Positions 62,176 to 64,000 of a stretch of 64,000 nucleotides of DNA are shown one piece after another (position 1 is the stretch's first letter; every line of letters starts with the position of its first letter). The notes under the pieces are model-generated. The model was not told where the DNA came from. It was given only the letters and a program-made list of their open reading frames with translations, and searched no databases. Source of the DNA: Cyanodermella asteris (lineage: Eukaryota > Ascomycota > Lecanoromycetes > Ostropales > Stictidaceae); assembly GCA_900618795.1 (NCBI GenBank), contig UYJD01000008.1, positions 1-64,000 of the forward strand. The letters run 5' to 3'. The translations under genes were made by a program, and so were the position numbers.

Positions 62176-62901
62176 ATGCCGATGTTCCCAAAGTCTCATC
62201 CTTACGCGAAAGGCATCGACTGGTTGCTCCAACTCGGCTTGGTCCCTCATCCCAAAGGGGATCGCTTCTGTTTCCCTTCCGATTTTCCCGGATATCGTGA
62301 AGGTGAGGATGTCAGTCACAGCCAATTACTCGCGTGGGGTGAGCAGCAAGACGCTGAGGAACGGGCCCGGCAAATCGAAGATGAAGAGCGGCGTGAGCAA
62401 GTCGGAGCCGAGGAACGGGCGCAGCAAACGGAAGCTCAAGAGCGCCCATGGCAGATCGACAATGAAGAGCGGGTGATGAAATTCAACAGTGACGATGAGG
62501 ATGGTGACGAGGAAATACAGCAGCAGCAGCAGGGGGACGAGGAGGAGGAGGAGGAGGACGACGACGACGACGACGACCAAGAGATGCAGGAGGAGGAGTA
62601 CATCAACGACCATGACACTTCTGAATTTGACACCGACCTATATGAAATGGAGGTGGACGTACCAGCCCCGATACAGGACGACAATCTGCTTCGACATGCC
62701 ATCGAAAACTGGTCAGTATATTGGAACGCCGACCTGGGAGGCCGTGCTTGGCGATCGCATCCCGGTTGGTGCGGTAATGTGGTTGAAACAGATGAGGAAG
62801 ACCGGCAGGTACGGCAATCGGAAGCTCAACAGCTTCTGGACGAGTCGGATTCTCGACGCCTCTTCGATGAGTGGCTTTCTGCGAGACAAGATTCAAGATA
62901 A
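62176..62901 (+). CDS. Acidic protein with nine-residue repeats
   Basis: I do not recognise a family. The ATG at 62176 (MPMFPKSHPYAKGIDWLLQL) gives 241 residues without introns. The N-terminal 50 residues look folded (GLVPHPKGDRFCFPSDFPGY). Residues 62-97 are four tandem nine-residue units of the form ER-x-x-Q-x4, likely a charged helix or coiled coil. A Gln, Glu and Asp run follows (QQQQQGDEEEEEEDDDDDDD), encoded by CAG, GAG and GAC triplet tracts. The C-terminal 80 residues contain Trp-rich WSVYWNADLGGRAWRSHPGW. It may be nuclear by its acidity, which is inference only. Confidence 0.6.
   Translation: MPMFPKSHPYAKGIDWLLQLGLVPHPKGDRFCFPSDFPGYREGEDVSHSQLLAWGEQQDAEERARQIEDEERREQVGAEERAQQTEAQERPWQIDNEERVMKFNSDDEDGDEEIQQQQQGDEEEEEEDDDDDDDQEMQEEEYINDHDTSEFDTDLYEMEVDVPAPIQDDNLLRHAIENWSVYWNADLGGRAWRSHPGWCGNVVETDEEDRQVRQSEAQQLLDESDSRRLFDEWLSARQDSR
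62359..62466 (+). repeat. Four 27-bp coding repeats
   Basis: Units at 62359-62385, 62386-62412, 62413-62439 and 62440-62466 encode ERARQIEDE, ERREQVGAE, ERAQQTEAQ and ERPWQIDNE. They are diverged at DNA level, so the expansion is not recent. Confidence 0.85.
62518..62577 (+). repeat. CAG/GAG/GAC trinucleotide tracts
   Basis: Five CAG, one GGG, one GAC, six GAG and seven GAC codons occur in a row, giving poly-Gln, poly-Glu and poly-Asp. Such tracts are prone to length change. Confidence 0.9.
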
Positions 62902-63834
62902 CCGGTAGAAGAAAAGGTCCGTTCAAGATGGTGGGAATGAGAGTGCAGTTTAAGGCCGAGGTCGGGTCCCAAGTTACGACGCCGATGGGCTGACCTGGGA
63001 GGATGAGAAGCAAGTCGGCGGGAAGCGCTATAGTCAAGGAGACTGAAGAGCATGACTTAGGAGAAGAGAGAAAACGAGGTTCGACGTTGCGAGCTGGATG
63101 ATGGACAACACAGCCTCCTGGTCCTTGAGATAGTCTTTCGAAGCGTACGTTGCGCTTCTCGGCATTCTCGACGGAGCCGAGGGTTTTGGATTTGTGAAAG
63201 GACAGGCCAAACAATACCTTTCTCAGTTGCCGTGGTTTAGATAGACTGAACCGTCCGATAGCATTGAATTATTCGAGACACATATATGCAAATACTCTGT
63301 TTAAGAATCAATGAAGGCGCTTGATGTGGCCCCGCTATACGGAGGTAGTGACCAGAGCTGAACATTCCCATATACGGTCCACAACTCTCCTTCCGACCCA
63401 GACCTTGGACAAGAAAGAACCAACAGCTATCGCACAATGTAGCCGATTAAAGCAGCTCGCTCTGTATATCATGACCCCCGAGCTCCGAGGTGTTGGGCAT
63501 CCATATCCGAGCAAATCACAGCCCACCATTGTCTCGAACTGCGAGAGCGGCCCGATGTTTGGCCATCTCCCACCGATAATCTTCAACCTTACCACATCGT
63601 CAACGGTGTCACGGGATATGTGTGTGACCCACGAGCAAAGTTAGCATGCCTGTATCTCGAAGGGATACGTCAGCTTGGTGGGGTATTTAATCATGGCGAC
63701 TCCTGGCTTCATTTGGGTTGGACAAGAGCAGCTTCACTTCCAAGCAGCTTTTCAACCATTTCCCGCTGGACATACCCTAACGAGTCTTGCATTGGTCTCA
63801 TAAGTCGCCGCCAGGTAGGGGTAGAATATCTATC
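62902..63834. other. Intergenic, 933 bp
   Basis: This spacer follows the acidic repeat protein. Frames such as minus-strand 62603-63214 overlap the repeat-protein exon and show no domain. No gene is recognised. Confidence 0.45.
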
Positions 63835-64000
63835 ATGGCAACCAAGGAAGCTGATGCTTCGTCTCTCGAAGGTGAGCACCCACAGGATCTCAGCTCACTC
63901 AGGTCATATCTCTGATAGCAACATCGCAAAGACTATTCAAAGTCATTCGCGCCCGATGAAGCTCTCTCGGAAGTGAGCGTACCCGCCCGCGAGCTCTTCG
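63835..64000 (+). CDS. Possible 5' exons of a gene running off the right edge
   Basis: ATG at 63835 begins MATKEADASSLE; a GTGAGC donor at 63872 and an AAAG acceptor at 63931 define a 60-nt intron of the local size, after which the frame reads DYSKSFAPDEALSE to a second GTGAGC-like site and then the window edge. The model rests on splice signals and composition only; no family can be named. Confidence 0.35.

Noticed and set aside
62489-62908. Second frame in the acidic-protein gene reading WEAVLGDRIPVGAVMWLK
   Set aside because: It looks protein-like but would need a frame change with no splice signals; the main frame keeps repeats and a clean stop.
62603-63214. 203-codon minus-strand frame
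   Set aside because: It is mostly antisense to the acidic-protein exon and shows no domain.

Overview
This window is nuclear DNA of a filamentous ascomycete (Pezizomycotina; Dothideomycetes is a guess). The support is indirect: genes split by few, short introns (about 50-65 nt, GTRNGT donors, CTNA(A/C)-like branch points), fungal-specific families (PTH11-type rhodopsin-domain protein, Brl1/Brr6, PMP3, cytochrome b2, Slh1), gene density of about one per 2-2.5 kb, and mixed strands with no operons. I rebuilt spliced models by eye. No tRNA, rRNA, CRISPR array, transposon or viral element was recognised.

Layout. 1-8.6 kb: a partial PTH11-like membrane protein, a PQ-loop vacuolar amino-acid transporter, an SLC10A7/Rch1-type carrier and a TauD-type dioxygenase. 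8.7-17.7 kb: an alpha-methylacyl-CoA racemase, a small four-helix membrane protein, Vps18 (HOPS/CORVET) and an ACAD10/11-type acyl-CoA dehydrogenase. 17.9-27.5 kb: a secreted MRJP/yellow-like protein, a transketolase/dihydroxyacetone-synthase-like enzyme, a PMP3 protein with a very long tail, a 3-hydroxyisobutyrate-dehydrogenase-like enzyme and a single-pass membrane protein. 28-34 kb: an F-box/LRR-like protein, two unrecognised proteins and a sphingolipid delta-8-desaturase-like gene; the last two are cut by a 25-N assembly gap at 32746-32770. 34.7-47 kb: an RBR ubiquitin ligase, Brl1/Brr6, a disordered protein, a one-finger C2H2 protein and a flavocytochrome b2-like enzyme. 48-64 kb: a Rab-like GTPase, the SNARE Ykt6, the helicase Slh1, an RRM protein, a nitrilase-family hydrolase, eIF3 subunit L, an acidic repeat protein and perhaps the first exons of another gene.

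Themes. Several enzymes end in PTS1-like tripeptides (racemase AKL, cytochrome b2-like AKL, nitrilase-like AKM, acyl-CoA dehydrogenase PKL), pointing to peroxisomal oxidation of acyl-CoAs and 2-hydroxyacids. Vps18, the Rab and Ykt6 belong to endosome/vacuole traffic; Slh1, eIF3L and the RRM protein to translation and RNA. These are mostly ordinary housekeeping genes and I see no clear biosynthetic or defence cluster. The best leads are the collapsed gap, the PTS1-bearing flavocytochrome, the Rab with an altered G4 motif, the long-tailed PMP3, the MRJP-like protein and two frame-preserving introns.
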